From Bdellovibrionales bacterium Ga0074137 (GTDB lineage: Bacteria; Bdellovibrionota; Bdellovibrionia; Bdellovibrionales; JAMPXM01), in assembly GCA_001464715.1 (NCBI GenBank), contig LNDT01000020.1, forward strand, positions 1 to 64,000: a DNA stretch of 64,000 bases. Direction: 5' to 3'. The notes beneath the pieces are model-generated. The model was not told the DNA's origin. It searched no databases and was given only the letters and a program-made list of their open reading frames with translations. Below, piece after piece: positions 1-8,507 of the stretch (positions within the stretch are counted from its first letter, which is position 1; each line of letters begins with the position of its first letter). The translations under genes were made by a program, and so were the position numbers.

Positions 1-43
1 TGGCGGCGGCTTCGGCGGCGGCGGCGGCGGAAATCGCTACTAG
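1..43 (+). CDS. Glycine-rich RNA-binding protein, C-terminal tail only (partial)
   Basis: Only the last 13 codons and the TAG stop (41-43) lie in the window. They read GGGFGGGGGGNRY, nearly identical to the tail of the complete RRM protein at 1113-1448, which ends GGFGGGNRY. This is therefore very probably a paralogous RRM protein sitting one gene away, and the RNA-binding domain itself lies outside the window. A strong intrinsic terminator follows at 92-124. The call depends entirely on similarity of the tail to the neighbouring complete copy. Confidence 0.7.
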   Translation, partial: GGGFGGGGGGNRY

Positions 44-91
44 TCGATGAACGACTCTTAAGAGAAGCCAAGGCCTCTCTTAAAAAAGATC

Positions 92-124
92 AGGGTGAAA
101 CCTCGCGGTTTCACCCTTTTTTTT
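92..124 (+). terminator. Rho-independent terminator after the first RRM gene
   Basis: A perfect 11-bp stem (AGGGTGAAACC at 92-102 with GGTTTCACCCT at 107-117), a TCGC loop and a run of eight T (117-124). It ends the transcript of the partial RRM gene. The FKBP gene converges on it from the other side. A weaker hairpin (TTAAGAGA at 58-65 with TCTCTTAA at 76-83) lies just upstream. Confidence 0.9.
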
Positions 125-146
125 GCCGAACTGCTTTGCTCAATTC

Positions 147-632
147 TTAGTGGAAGTAGCGAACATCCGCGACGACTTCGACATCGTCGTCATCTTCGAG
201 ATCACTTTCGTTTTCTTCGCGCACTTCGACCGCTTCAATCTCGAAAATCAGGTCTTGTCCGGCGAGAGGATGATTCGAATCTAAAGTAACTCGGTCTCCA
301 GTAAGTTCGATCACGCGGTGCTGCTCCGGAGCCGAATTTTCATTCGCTGCCAGAACCACAACATCACCAATCCGAACTGACTTTCGAATCGAGAGAGCTT
401 CCCTCGGCATTTCGACAATCTTCGAAAGATCGTAGAATCCGTAGGCCTCTTCGGCGCCGACGAAAATCTTGCGGCGCTCACCCTTCTTTAAATCTTTCAT
501 GCCGCGCGTGAATCCACGAAGCTGACCGGAGGGATCCTGGCCCGTCGATACATTCTGGTTGAACGACGACGAAATCACATGGCCAAGACGATCTTTCAGA
601 ACACAATGGAAGGACACGATCTGATTGGTCAT
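147..632 (-). CDS. FKBP-type peptidyl-prolyl cis-trans isomerase, SlyD-like
   Basis: A 161-residue protein with the FKBP/SlyD layout: an N-terminal half-barrel, then the GMKDLKKGERRKIFV segment around residue 60, where the flap domain is inserted, and GQDLIFEIEAVEV closing the barrel. The family catalyses prolyl isomerisation and acts as a cytoplasmic folding helper. The tail is rich in Asp/Glu (DLEDDDDVEVV), and the His/Cys-rich metal-binding tail of enterobacterial SlyD is absent. The start at 632 was chosen because AGGGAG precedes it at good spacing; an upstream in-frame extension has no ribosome binding site and is unlike the family. It stands alone, convergent with the RRM terminator. 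Confidence 0.85.
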   Translation of the reverse strand: MTNQIVSFHCVLKDRLGHVISSSFNQNVSTGQDPSGQLRGFTRGMKDLKKGERRKIFVGAEEAYGFYDLSKIVEMPREALSIRKSVRIGDVVVLAANENSAPEQHRVIELTGDRVTLDSNHPLAGQDLIFEIEAVEVREENESDLEDDDDVEVVADVRYFH

Positions 633-1112
633 AAAGTCTCTCCCTGGTTGACTGCTTACAGACAGAACCGAACAGGCAAAACCGAACAAAAAGAAACGGA
701 CTCAGTAGGGGCAGAACATGCGAGCGGACAGTTTACGTGGGCCTAAATCACTAGGAACAAGCCTTAAAACGAACTGGACTCTATCTGGCGACTCGCCGAC
801 AACTTCATCAGAACGACGACAGTGTCCTTAGCGAGTCTCACTTTGATACTCACACAGTTTTCAACCGCTGGGCATCAAATAAAAAAACATCATGTCTCAC
901 TCTACCTTATCGGCGGAACGTGTGCTAATCTGACCAAAGGTTGTGTTAAATCGCAGCCATAAACTAACTGTTACTTAGAGTCTGTTTTCGAGTGTTTTTT
1001 GTGTCCCTTTTCGATCGTTCCGAGCCTTTAAAAGCTTCCAGAATTCGCAAAGTCCGTCCCAAACCTCCGAGATCCGTCTTCAAAGTGGCACCCCATGCCT
1101 TAGGAGGTTTTA
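633..1112. other. 480-bp gene-free region between FKBP and RRM genes
   Basis: No convincing gene is seen. The only open frame of note (antisense, 964-1155) runs into the RRM gene and resembles no family. The region holds the divergent upstream sequences of the FKBP gene and of the RRM gene. If the RRM promoter lies far upstream the transcript would have a long leader, as is common for cold-responsive RNA-binding protein genes, but no promoter could be placed with confidence. A strong Shine-Dalgarno sequence, TAGGAGG, lies about 7 bp before the RRM start. Confidence 0.5.
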
Positions 1113-1448
1113 ATGGGAAAGAAGCTCTACGTCGGCAATTTGCCGTTTTCTGCAACTGAACAAGTCCTTGCCGATTCTTTCGCTGAATGCGGAACAGTCG
1201 ACAGCGTACGAATCATCACAGACCGTGAAACAGGTCGAAGCAAAGGCTTCGGATTTGTTGAAATGGGAACTGATGAGGAAGCTGCTACAGCGATCACAAA
1301 GTTCAACGGTGCAATGTACGAAGGTCGTGCAATGACTGTTAGCGAAGCAAAACCAATGGCTCCACGCGAAGGCGGCGGCGGTCGTGGTTTCGGTGGCGGA
1401 GCTGGCGGCGGAGCACGCGGTGGCTTCGGCGGCGGAAATCGCTACTAG
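1113..1448 (+). CDS. RRM-domain glycine-rich RNA-binding protein
   Basis: A 111-residue protein with one RNA recognition motif at about residues 3-80 and a glycine/arginine-rich tail. Both RNP motifs are visible: RNP2 LYVGNL near residue 5 and RNP1 KGFGFVEM near residue 45. Such small bacterial proteins bind single-stranded RNA and are often cold- or growth-regulated, like plant and cyanobacterial Rbp proteins. The start has an excellent TAGGAGG at 1100-1106. A near-identical tail at 1-43 shows a paralogue close by. A strong terminator follows at 1486-1521, so the gene is monocistronic. Confidence 0.95.
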   Translation: MGKKLYVGNLPFSATEQVLADSFAECGTVDSVRIITDRETGRSKGFGFVEMGTDEEAATAITKFNGAMYEGRAMTVSEAKPMAPREGGGGRGFGGGAGGGARGGFGGGNRY

Positions 1449-1485
1449 TCCGAATTTGTAGTTAGACCTCGATTCGAGGTTCTAG

Positions 1486-1521
1486 AAAAATGGCGCTCTC
1501 TCCGGAGGCGCCATTTTTTTT
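1486..1521 (+). terminator. Rho-independent terminator after the RRM gene
   Basis: The stem ATGGCGC (1490-1496) pairs with GCGCCAT (1508-1514) and is extended by A-T pairs on both sides; a run of about eight T follows. It separates the RRM gene from the flavoprotein gene starting at 1546. Confidence 0.9.
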
Positions 1522-1545
1522 GTTCTTTTTTTTGCGCTTTACGCG

Positions 1546-3174
1546 ATGAGCCTTCACTCTATTGTCATGAGAAGACTTTTTTTCGTTCTGGCCGGAGCTT
1601 CGATCGCGACAGTAACTCTCTTGGGTGAGTTGATTAGCCCCAGCTTCTACTGGGCCTTCATCGTCCTACTTCCTCTTGTGACGCTTGGGCTGATGAATGC
1701 CTTTCAGAAAAAACGGGCGATTCTTAGAAACTATCCGATCTTGGGAATGCTTCGCTATTTTTTCGAGGAAATACGTCCCGAGATACAACAGTACTTTGTT
1801 GAAAACGACACGGACGGAACACCTTTTGCGCGCGATGTGCGATCGGTCGTTTATCAACGCGCCAAACGACAGCGCGACACTGTGCCCTTCGGAACACAAA
1901 AAGATCTCTATAAAGCAGGCGCCGAATGGGTTCACCACTCGCTTCGCCCACTTCACATCGACCCATTAACTTTGCGGGTCACCATCGGTAATCACCAGTG
2001 CAAACAGCCTTACTCGGCCAGCATTTTTAATATTTCGGCAATGAGTTACGGTTCCCTCAGTGCCTCCGCGATTCGATCTCTGAATGGCGGCGCCAAAATC
2101 GGGGGCTTTTTTCACAACACGGGCGAAGGCGGGCTGACGCCTCATCATCTTGATGAGGGCGGAGATATTGTCTGGCAGATTGGGACCGGCTATTTTTCAT
2201 GTCGCCACACCGACGGAACTTTTGATCCTGAAAAATTCCGGGAACGCTCTCGCCACCCGAACGTGAAAATGATTGAGATCAAACTTTCACAAGGTGCAAA
2301 GCCTTCGCACGGCGGAATTTTGCCGGCGGCGAAAGTCACAAAAGAGATTGCGGAGATTCGCGGCGTTGTTGTGGGAAAAGATGTGAACTCGCCGCCCGCT
2401 CATTCCGAATTCGACAATGCCGAAGGCCTCATCAAGTTCGTCGCAAAACTTCGCGAGCTCAGCGACGGAAAACCTATTGGTTTCAAGCTTTGCCTCGGGC
2501 ATCCCGCTGAATTTACATCGATTTGCCGCGCGATGAAGAAACTGGATACATATCCCGACTTCATCACCGTCGACGGCGCCGAAGGTGGAACCGGAGCAGC
2601 GCCCTTGGAATTCACAAATAGCCTTGGCATGCCTTGGGCCGAGGGCCTCACGATGGTGCGAGATACTCTTGATCTCATGGATTTGAAAAAGCACATCCGC
2701 ATTATTACATCCGGGAAAGTTGTGACCGGATTTGGAATTCTGAAAGCCATCGCGATGGGAGCCGACACCGTGAATTCAGCTCGGGGAATGATGTTGGCTT
2801 TGGGATGCATTCAGGCTCGAAAATGCAATACGAATGAATGTCCTGCTGGTGTCGCAACAACGGATAAATCTTTGGCCCGGGGCCTTGTGATTTCTGATAA
2901 AAAAAATCGCGTCGCCAACTACCATGGGCAAACGCTTCGGGCTTTTGCTGAACTCTTGGGAGCCTGTGGCATAGCAAAACCCGGAGATCTGAAGCGCTCC
3001 CATATCCTGCGGCGGACGTCGAGTGGCAGCATCACTGACTATGAAGTCCTCTACCCTTCAGCTTACCAAAATAGCTCGGTCGCAGGATCGACAACACAAG
3101 CGATGGTTGTTCCACCGGGAAGCGTGACGCGGCCGCAAGCCGAGCGTTTTCTTGAGGCGTCCAGCGCGTTTTAG
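1546..3174 (+). CDS. FMN-binding glutamate synthase family protein (membrane-anchored)
   Basis: A 542-residue protein. Residues 5-50 form two hydrophobic segments that should anchor it in the inner membrane. The rest is a glutamate-synthase central/FMN domain of the GltB/archaeal type: SAMSYGSLS, the NTGEGGL segment, KPSHGGILP, DGAEGGTGAAP, and the [3Fe-4S] cysteines C421, C427 and C432 in a CX5CX4C pattern. There is no glutaminase domain, so the nitrogen source and exact reaction are uncertain; related stand-alone proteins are annotated only as family members. Start 1546 has no clear ribosome binding site, and an alternative is the ATG at 1567. A LysR-type regulator follows 18 bp downstream on the same strand and may control it. 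Confidence 0.88.
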   Translation: MSLHSIVMRRLFFVLAGASIATVTLLGELISPSFYWAFIVLLPLVTLGLMNAFQKKRAILRNYPILGMLRYFFEEIRPEIQQYFVENDTDGTPFARDVRSVVYQRAKRQRDTVPFGTQKDLYKAGAEWVHHSLRPLHIDPLTLRVTIGNHQCKQPYSASIFNISAMSYGSLSASAIRSLNGGAKIGGFFHNTGEGGLTPHHLDEGGDIVWQIGTGYFSCRHTDGTFDPEKFRERSRHPNVKMIEIKLSQGAKPSHGGILPAAKVTKEIAEIRGVVVGKDVNSPPAHSEFDNAEGLIKFVAKLRELSDGKPIGFKLCLGHPAEFTSICRAMKKLDTYPDFITVDGAEGGTGAAPLEFTNSLGMPWAEGLTMVRDTLDLMDLKKHIRIITSGKVVTGFGILKAIAMGADTVNSARGMMLALGCIQARKCNTNECPAGVATTDKSLARGLVISDKKNRVANYHGQTLRAFAELLGACGIAKPGDLKRSHILRRTSSGSITDYEVLYPSAYQNSSVAGSTTQAMVVPPGSVTRPQAERFLEASSAF

Positions 3175-3192
3175 TCGCATGCTCTTTGGTGT

Positions 3193-4089
3193 ATGCGCAA
3201 TTTCAATCATCTCTACTATTTTCACATTGTAGCGAAACTCGGCGGTGTCACCGCCGCTGCGAAACAACTGAATACATCGCAGAGCAGTCTCAGTACCCAG
3301 CTTAAAACTCTCGAAGCTCAAATCGGAAACGAGCTCTTTAAGCGTGATGGTCGAAATATTATCCTTACCAAAGCCGGGCACTCTGTTTTTAACTTCACAC
3401 GTCGAATGTTTGACGTTGCCAGCGAGCTTGATGCTTATTTAGCAAAATCGGATCACCGCGGGCGATCATCATTTTCAATCGGCGTTTCGCCGGACATTGA
3501 ACGACCTTTCGTCACAGATGCCATCAGTCGAATGATGCAATCTCTCAGCGCGGATCACCGCCCTCTCTTGACTCAGGTCTCTCATCCCCATGAAAAGCTC
3601 ATCGCAAAACTTGAGCTCAGTGAACTCGACGCGGTGATTTCCTCACAACCGATTCACTCACAAAACGTAAAGACCATTGCCGAAATTAAACTTCCTGTGA
3701 AAGCTGTCGCTCGAAATATTTTAGGCCGATCGATTGTCTCGATTTTAGAAGATGCAAACGTTGGCTTGGTCATCGCATCGCAAGATATGCGACTTCGATG
3801 GGAGACCGACGACTACCTGATCAAAAGAAAAATTCGGAAGACGATCGCATTTGAAAGCAATGTCGTCGGTGCACTTTTGCGTGCGACCATCGATGGACTT
3901 GGGATCGGATTTTTGCCAGAGGCCTACCTTGAACATGAATTAAAAAACCAGACTACAAAAAAAGGGGCTCTCGTAATTTCACGAGAACCCCTGTGGAATC
4001 ATCGGATTTACCTGAGCGCTAAAAACCGCGCACCCACCGATGAAATTCGCCTCATGCTAGGCACCCTTTCCGAAGAACTCGCCCCCTGA
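3193..4089 (+). CDS. LysR-family transcriptional regulator, NhaR-like
   Basis: A 298-residue regulator. The N-terminal winged helix-turn-helix (residues 1-65) opens with NFNHLYYFHIVAKLGGVTAA, the pattern of the NhaR subgroup, and contains the usual TSQSSLSTQLKTLE recognition region. Residues about 90-295 form the periplasmic-binding-like effector domain. NhaR in E. coli responds to sodium, but the ligand here cannot be read from sequence. It follows the glutamate-synthase-like gene by 18 bp, and its 3' end overlaps the convergent hibernation-factor gene by 33 bp. Confidence 0.88.
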   Translation: MRNFNHLYYFHIVAKLGGVTAAAKQLNTSQSSLSTQLKTLEAQIGNELFKRDGRNIILTKAGHSVFNFTRRMFDVASELDAYLAKSDHRGRSSFSIGVSPDIERPFVTDAISRMMQSLSADHRPLLTQVSHPHEKLIAKLELSELDAVISSQPIHSQNVKTIAEIKLPVKAVARNILGRSIVSILEDANVGLVIASQDMRLRWETDDYLIKRKIRKTIAFESNVVGALLRATIDGLGIGFLPEAYLEHELKNQTTKKGALVISREPLWNHRIYLSAKNRAPTDEIRLMLGTLSEELAP

Positions 4090-4488
4090 GTCTGGCAAGA
4101 GACCCATTGGACCAACATCTCGCAGCGACGTATGCCGTCTCACGGCTAAACGTCGCGCATGATCCCGTCTCAGAATTTTTTCCACCGCTCGCACAGACGC
4201 ACGAATCGCCGTGTGCAGATCTTCGGACTCGCGCGAAATATGAATCGGCGCTTTATGGGCTGGATGCAGCGTGATCCCCACACTAAAAAGCTTACGGCGA
4301 GTTCGTTTTTCACTGAGATCCAATGTGACGTCGACCCGCGTATTGTGGCGTGAAAGAAATTTTGCGAGCGCATTTTGAACTGTTTCATCCACGAAATCAG
4401 TCAAATGTTCTCGCGACGCGAAGTCGCGGTACATTGTAGTAACGGTCGGTGTGACGGTCGATGATTCGGTCTTACGTGCTTGTGGCAT
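4057..4488 (-). CDS. Ribosome hibernation factor, HPF/RaiA family
   Basis: A 143-residue protein with an HPF/YfiA beta-alpha fold at about residues 15-115: VDVTLDLSEKRTRRKLFSVG, HISRESEDLHTAI and a basic helix rich in Arg (RRDHARRLAVRRH). These proteins bind the 30S decoding region in stationary phase and keep ribosomes inactive. The C-terminal dimerisation domain of long HPF is absent, so this is the short type. The start has AAGGAGG upstream, and a good sigma70-like promoter lies at 4550-4577. The last 33 bp overlap the convergent LysR gene. Confidence 0.82.
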   Translation of the reverse strand: MPQARKTESSTVTPTVTTMYRDFASREHLTDFVDETVQNALAKFLSRHNTRVDVTLDLSEKRTRRKLFSVGITLHPAHKAPIHISRESEDLHTAIRASVRAVEKILRRDHARRLAVRRHTSLRDVGPMGLLPDSGGEFFGKGA

Positions 4489-4549
4489 TTACAACCTCCT
4501 TGGCTTAAATCAAGTTTCGGCGAGAAGGCTTGGAATTAAAAATAGATAG

Positions 4550-4577
4550 ATTTTATGTAACACATATATTTTATCAA
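4550..4577 (-). promoter_or_regulatory. Predicted sigma70-type promoter of the hibernation-factor gene
   Basis: On the minus strand TTGATA (plus positions 4572-4577) and TAAAAT (4550-4555) are separated by 16 bp, close to the consensus boxes. This would give a leader of about 55 nt before the ATG at 4488. The surrounding bases are markedly AT-rich compared with neighbouring coding DNA. Confidence 0.5.
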
Positions 4578-4631
4578 TGGTTTTCCGCAGCGTGACTTGT
4601 GTGAGGCGGAGACCGTGGGCTTCTATGAGAT

Positions 4632-6563
4632 ATGTCATTATCGCGCCCCATTAAGATCGGACTTTCGCCCCGCTTCCAACACCATTTCCCAACAGACTTT
4701 GGTGTGAAAAATAAAGTGATCCAATATCTCGAGCAATCGATCTCACATTGGGTCACCGAGACTGGAGCCTTAAGCTTTATGATTCCCTCCGTCAGCGAAG
4801 CTTCGCTGCTGCAACCGGAAGCCATTGATCCCAATGACTATGCGCGAGAACTTGACGCGTTGATTCTGCAAGGCGGCGCTGATGTTGGAACAGATCTTGT
4901 GCGAGACAGGTTCGAACTCGATTTGATCAAAGCGTTTCACTCGACCGGAAAACCGATTCTTGGAGTTTGTCGAGGACTACAACTTCTCAATGTCTATTTC
5001 GGCGGAACATTGATTGCTGATATCGCCACAGCCCGTCCCGAAGCGATCGCGCACTTTAAGCCAGATCTTTACGACGGGTATACTCATGAAATTGAAATTC
5101 AGGAGGGTGGTGTTCTTGGATTTATCTTTGGTCCGGAACACAAGACTTCGAACGTCGTCTCTATTCACCACCAGGCCGTCGATGTTCTTGGTGCAAATCT
5201 TCACGTCGAAGCCCTTTCGAAAACCGATGGAATCATCGAAGCCTTCTCGCACAAAGGTGACGCTTTTGTTTTAGGTGTCCAGTGGCACCCAGAATTTCAT
5301 TACTCACATCCCGCGAGCGCCCTCCCTTCGCGCGAAATCATTGTCGCATTGATCGAAGCGGCGCGGGCGCGGCGGCGCGCGCGAAAGCCTCGGCCCTTCG
5401 TTCGAAAGTCGAAGCATCTTGACGTCGCTCAAAGCGAAACACTCACGCTGGGTGTTGAGATCGAACTTCAGTTGATTGATCCTGTGAACTTTGACCTAAA
5501 GCCAGCGGCGATTGAAATTCTAAACCGCGTCGAGCGTAAAACGCCGAAGATTAAATCTGAAATTTTTCAAAGCATGATTGAAATTGAGACTGGCGTTTGT
5601 CGAACTGCGGTTGATGCCCAAACTGATCTTACCGAAACAATTGCGATTTTAAAAAAGGCTTGTGAGAAATCGGAAGTCTTACTTTCTGGAAGCGGGACTC
5701 ACCCCTTCGCTTCTTACCTTGAGCGCATTCTCAGCCCGGGCGATCGCTACTCTCAGCTCATCGAACGAAATCAATGGATCGCTCGCCGCCTTGTAATATT
5801 TGGTCTTCACGTTCACGTCGGCATGCCAAATCCTGACGCGATTATTAAAGTGATGAATGCCTACATGAACTACGCTCCGCTTCTTCTTGGACTCTCTGCC
5901 AGCTCTCCCTTTTGGCATCGCGACGACACGGGACTCGCCTCTTCGCGCTCTACATTTTTCGAGTCGACTCCGACGGGCGGTCACCCTGTCATTGTCGATT
6001 CGTGGGGAGAATACGAGGACCTCTACTTTAAGATGCTTGATTCGGGTTCTGTAACTTCACCCAAAGACCTTTGGTGGGATATTCGCCCAAGTCCTCAGTA
6101 CGGTACGCTCGAAATTCGAACCTGCGATGTTATGCCGACACTCGAAGAAAACATCGCGCTTGTTGCTCTCATTCATTCGATGGGCGCCTACTTTCTTGAA
6201 AACATGAAAGCTGGAGTTCAAAATCCAACGCCCACGGACTGGCAGTATCGGGAAAACAAATGGCGTGCGACTCGACACGGACTTGATTTTGATTTTGTCC
6301 TGAACGACTGGGGTGAAGCTCGGCCCGCGAAGGAGATCATCACTGAGCTCCTCGAAAAGGTTTCCGACGCACCCATTCCAACTGGAAAATCTGGCGAGAC
6401 AGTCCCAGCCCGCGAAATTTACGCGGACGCTTTTTTAAGACTCCGACAAATGGCTGCGGAGGGACCACCGTCTCTTCGGCAGCGTCGCGTCTTTCAAGAA
6501 AACGGAACTCTTGAGTCCGTGGTCGCCGCAAGCTGTCATGAATTCGCAGAGGGACTTTCCTAG
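4632..6563 (+). CDS. Fusion: class I glutamine amidotransferase (peptidase C26) + carboxylate-amine ligase (GCS2/YbdK)
   Basis: A 643-residue two-domain protein. Residues 5-245 are a peptidase C26 / gamma-glutamyl hydrolase-type domain (PuuD family) with an intact triad: Cys113 in GVCRGLQ, His219 and Glu221 in GVQWHPE. Residues about 270-625 are a GCS2-type ligase (LGVEIELQL, the FGLHVHVGM motif, YGTLEIRTCDV), the family that couples an amine, often cysteine, to the gamma-carboxylate of glutamate. An Arg-rich linker (RARRRARKPRP) joins them. The fusion pairs an enzyme that cleaves gamma-glutamyl bonds with one that makes them; the substrate is inferred, not known. It is expected in the cytoplasm. 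It is a single gene, divergent from hpf, with the S41 peptidase gene about 110 bp downstream. Confidence 0.88.
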   Translation: MSLSRPIKIGLSPRFQHHFPTDFGVKNKVIQYLEQSISHWVTETGALSFMIPSVSEASLLQPEAIDPNDYARELDALILQGGADVGTDLVRDRFELDLIKAFHSTGKPILGVCRGLQLLNVYFGGTLIADIATARPEAIAHFKPDLYDGYTHEIEIQEGGVLGFIFGPEHKTSNVVSIHHQAVDVLGANLHVEALSKTDGIIEAFSHKGDAFVLGVQWHPEFHYSHPASALPSREIIVALIEAARARRRARKPRPFVRKSKHLDVAQSETLTLGVEIELQLIDPVNFDLKPAAIEILNRVERKTPKIKSEIFQSMIEIETGVCRTAVDAQTDLTETIAILKKACEKSEVLLSGSGTHPFASYLERILSPGDRYSQLIERNQWIARRLVIFGLHVHVGMPNPDAIIKVMNAYMNYAPLLLGLSASSPFWHRDDTGLASSRSTFFESTPTGGHPVIVDSWGEYEDLYFKMLDSGSVTSPKDLWWDIRPSPQYGTLEIRTCDVMPTLEENIALVALIHSMGAYFLENMKAGVQNPTPTDWQYRENKWRATRHGLDFDFVLNDWGEARPAKEIITELLEKVSDAPIPTGKSGETVPAREIYADAFLRLRQMAAEGPPSLRQRRVFQENGTLESVVAASCHEFAEGLS

Positions 6564-6671
6564 AGGCGACAAAAGAGCGCCTTATAGTCCGTGTTAAAAG
6601 TTCAAACGGTTCCAAAGTGGGACGACTTTTTTTCATCGTATGATACGGAATTGAAGCTTCACGGGGGTTTC

Positions 6672-8507
6672 ATGGTGCGCAGTCTTTTAAAGTCGTCTGT
6701 CGTTTCATCTTCAGCTTTTTCTTCGGCCTTAGCGATCACTGTCGCTCTTTGTGTCACTGTTGGTTGCTCCAATGAGCGCGGCAATCAGTCGTCGATTGAT
6801 GCGATCGAAACCCAGGCCATTCGACCACTCACTCAGGATGAGGCGTTGGCGGATTACGATACAATGATTGCTACGATTCAATCTTTGTACGGGCCGCTCG
6901 AGTACAAAGAGCGTCGCTTTGGTTACAACTTTGCGAAAGAAGCCCAAGCCATCCGCGCCAAGTTCAGCGCCGCAAAAACCGACTTCGAAAAGCAGAGCCT
7001 CTTTTTTGAAGCTCTCCGAAAGCTTGAGGATGGACATGTCAGTCTTTCGCAACCGATCCGGGAGCGCAGTGAAATCCCCATCGTTATCATGCCCGTTGAG
7101 GACAAGTTCCTTGTCGCTCGTGTAGCGCCAACGTTGGCTCCCTACGGAATCGCTGCGGGCGACGAAATTCTTAGCGTCGATGGAATGACTCCGGCGGACG
7201 CTTTAAAAATCATTCTGAAATACACTTGGTTCGCCAATCCACAGAGCGATCAACATCTTGCTTACTACTTTTTCTACCGCCCCTCGTTCATCGTCGAACT
7301 CTTACCGAAAGAGTCCTTTGCACAGATTGAGTTCGCAAAACCGGATGGTTCAAAAAAGTTAGCTCGCATCGCCTGGAAGCGAACAAGTCCACAAACTCGA
7401 TTTGAACTTGAACCGCGCGCGACTTTGCCGGGCGCAGAGACCGCGCTTCCAAAGAATCCAAAGACACTGATCGGCGATGACTCGATGACGTCCAAAGCCC
7501 TCAGTGATCGCCTCCAAGTTTGGGGAAGTATCGCGAACATGGGTGAGCCAGCTCCGTGGTACTGGAATCCGCGACTCAAGCGTAAGTATGGCGTCACCAT
7601 GGTTACGCCCGAGCGCGAGCGCGTTCAGATGTTCTATTCCCTTTGGAACCGTGAACTGAACGTTTTTGAAGCCGAGCTTCCGGCAGCCGAACCCCTACCC
7701 GCAACGCTACCTCTTGTTTGGGCGGCACTCTATAAACACAACGGTAAAACTGTCTTCATGGTCAGGCAGCCTTCGTATGGCGTGCCGAATGCCGCTCTTT
7801 ACTTGTCGATCTATTCTGCGCTCATCGATCAGTATCAGCCCGTGAGCGACGTTATGGTTCTTGATCAAACTCATAACCCCGGAGGCTCGGTCACCTACGG
7901 CGAAGGGTTCGTCCAGCTGTTTGCGCCGAAGGGGCTCAATGGCTTTGTTCAATTTTTAAACGCTGATCGCTTGTGGTTTACGAAGCTATCGACATATTGG
8001 ACTTCTCTCGATGCAGCGGCGGCCTCATCCACCGTGGGGAATCGTCTTCTTGCAACCGCGAAGGGTCTTGAGCGTGATTCAGAAAATGGTCTACGGCTGA
8101 CGAAAGAGCCTTTTAGCTTCAACTTGCGTGAAGTTTCTCCTCCCGCACCAGGTGGAGCGGTTTGGAAAAAGCCAGTCCTCGTTTTGATCGATGAGCTTTG
8201 TGGTTCTGGTGGCGATGCGATTCCAATGGTCTTAAAAGCCAACAAGCTTGCGAAACTTTTCGGTCAGCGAACATCTGGTCTTGGTGGAAGTGTTGAGAAG
8301 GTCATCGATCTTCCCTACACACGCGCCGAACTTCGCCTCACACGTGGCCTGTTCACGACATTCAAGCCTGACGGCAAGTACACGGATGCGGATTTCGTTG
8401 AGAATAATGGTGTTGAGCCCGACGTAAAGTACACTCACACCGTCGATGACGTTCGTGACGGATTCGACGCTTACTTTAAAGCATTCTCGGACGAAGCGAC
8501 GAAGTAG
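6672..8507 (+). CDS. S41-family peptidase lipoprotein (tail-specific/tricorn type)
   Basis: About 611 residues from the ATG at 6672, which has GGGGG upstream. The N-terminus is a lipoprotein signal with lipobox VTVGC, so it is placed on the periplasmic face of a membrane. A PDZ-like segment (GIAAGDEILSVDGMTP) lies near residue 165, and the S41 protease fold follows, with the nucleophile in CGSGGDAIP at about residue 515 and GQRTSGLGG after it. The family cleaves proteins at C-termini. An in-frame upstream extension to 6591 lacks a ribosome binding site and would bury the signal peptide. Its 3' end overlaps the convergent DTW gene by 37 bp. Confidence 0.85.
   Translation: MVRSLLKSSVVSSSAFSSALAITVALCVTVGCSNERGNQSSIDAIETQAIRPLTQDEALADYDTMIATIQSLYGPLEYKERRFGYNFAKEAQAIRAKFSAAKTDFEKQSLFFEALRKLEDGHVSLSQPIRERSEIPIVIMPVEDKFLVARVAPTLAPYGIAAGDEILSVDGMTPADALKIILKYTWFANPQSDQHLAYYFFYRPSFIVELLPKESFAQIEFAKPDGSKKLARIAWKRTSPQTRFELEPRATLPGAETALPKNPKTLIGDDSMTSKALSDRLQVWGSIANMGEPAPWYWNPRLKRKYGVTMVTPERERVQMFYSLWNRELNVFEAELPAAEPLPATLPLVWAALYKHNGKTVFMVRQPSYGVPNAALYLSIYSALIDQYQPVSDVMVLDQTHNPGGSVTYGEGFVQLFAPKGLNGFVQFLNADRLWFTKLSTYWTSLDAAAASSTVGNRLLATAKGLERDSENGLRLTKEPFSFNLREVSPPAPGGAVWKKPVLVLIDELCGSGGDAIPMVLKANKLAKLFGQRTSGLGGSVEKVIDLPYTRAELRLTRGLFTTFKPDGKYTDADFVENNGVEPDVKYTHTVDDVRDGFDAYFKAFSDEATK

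Noticed and set aside
964-1155. A 63-codon antisense open frame before the RRM gene
   Set aside because: It overlaps the RRM start and its ribosome binding site, has no such site itself and no recognisable sequence.
2287-3003. Several antisense frames inside the glutamate-synthase-like gene
   Set aside because: The plus strand has intact catalytic and cluster motifs across the entire stretch.
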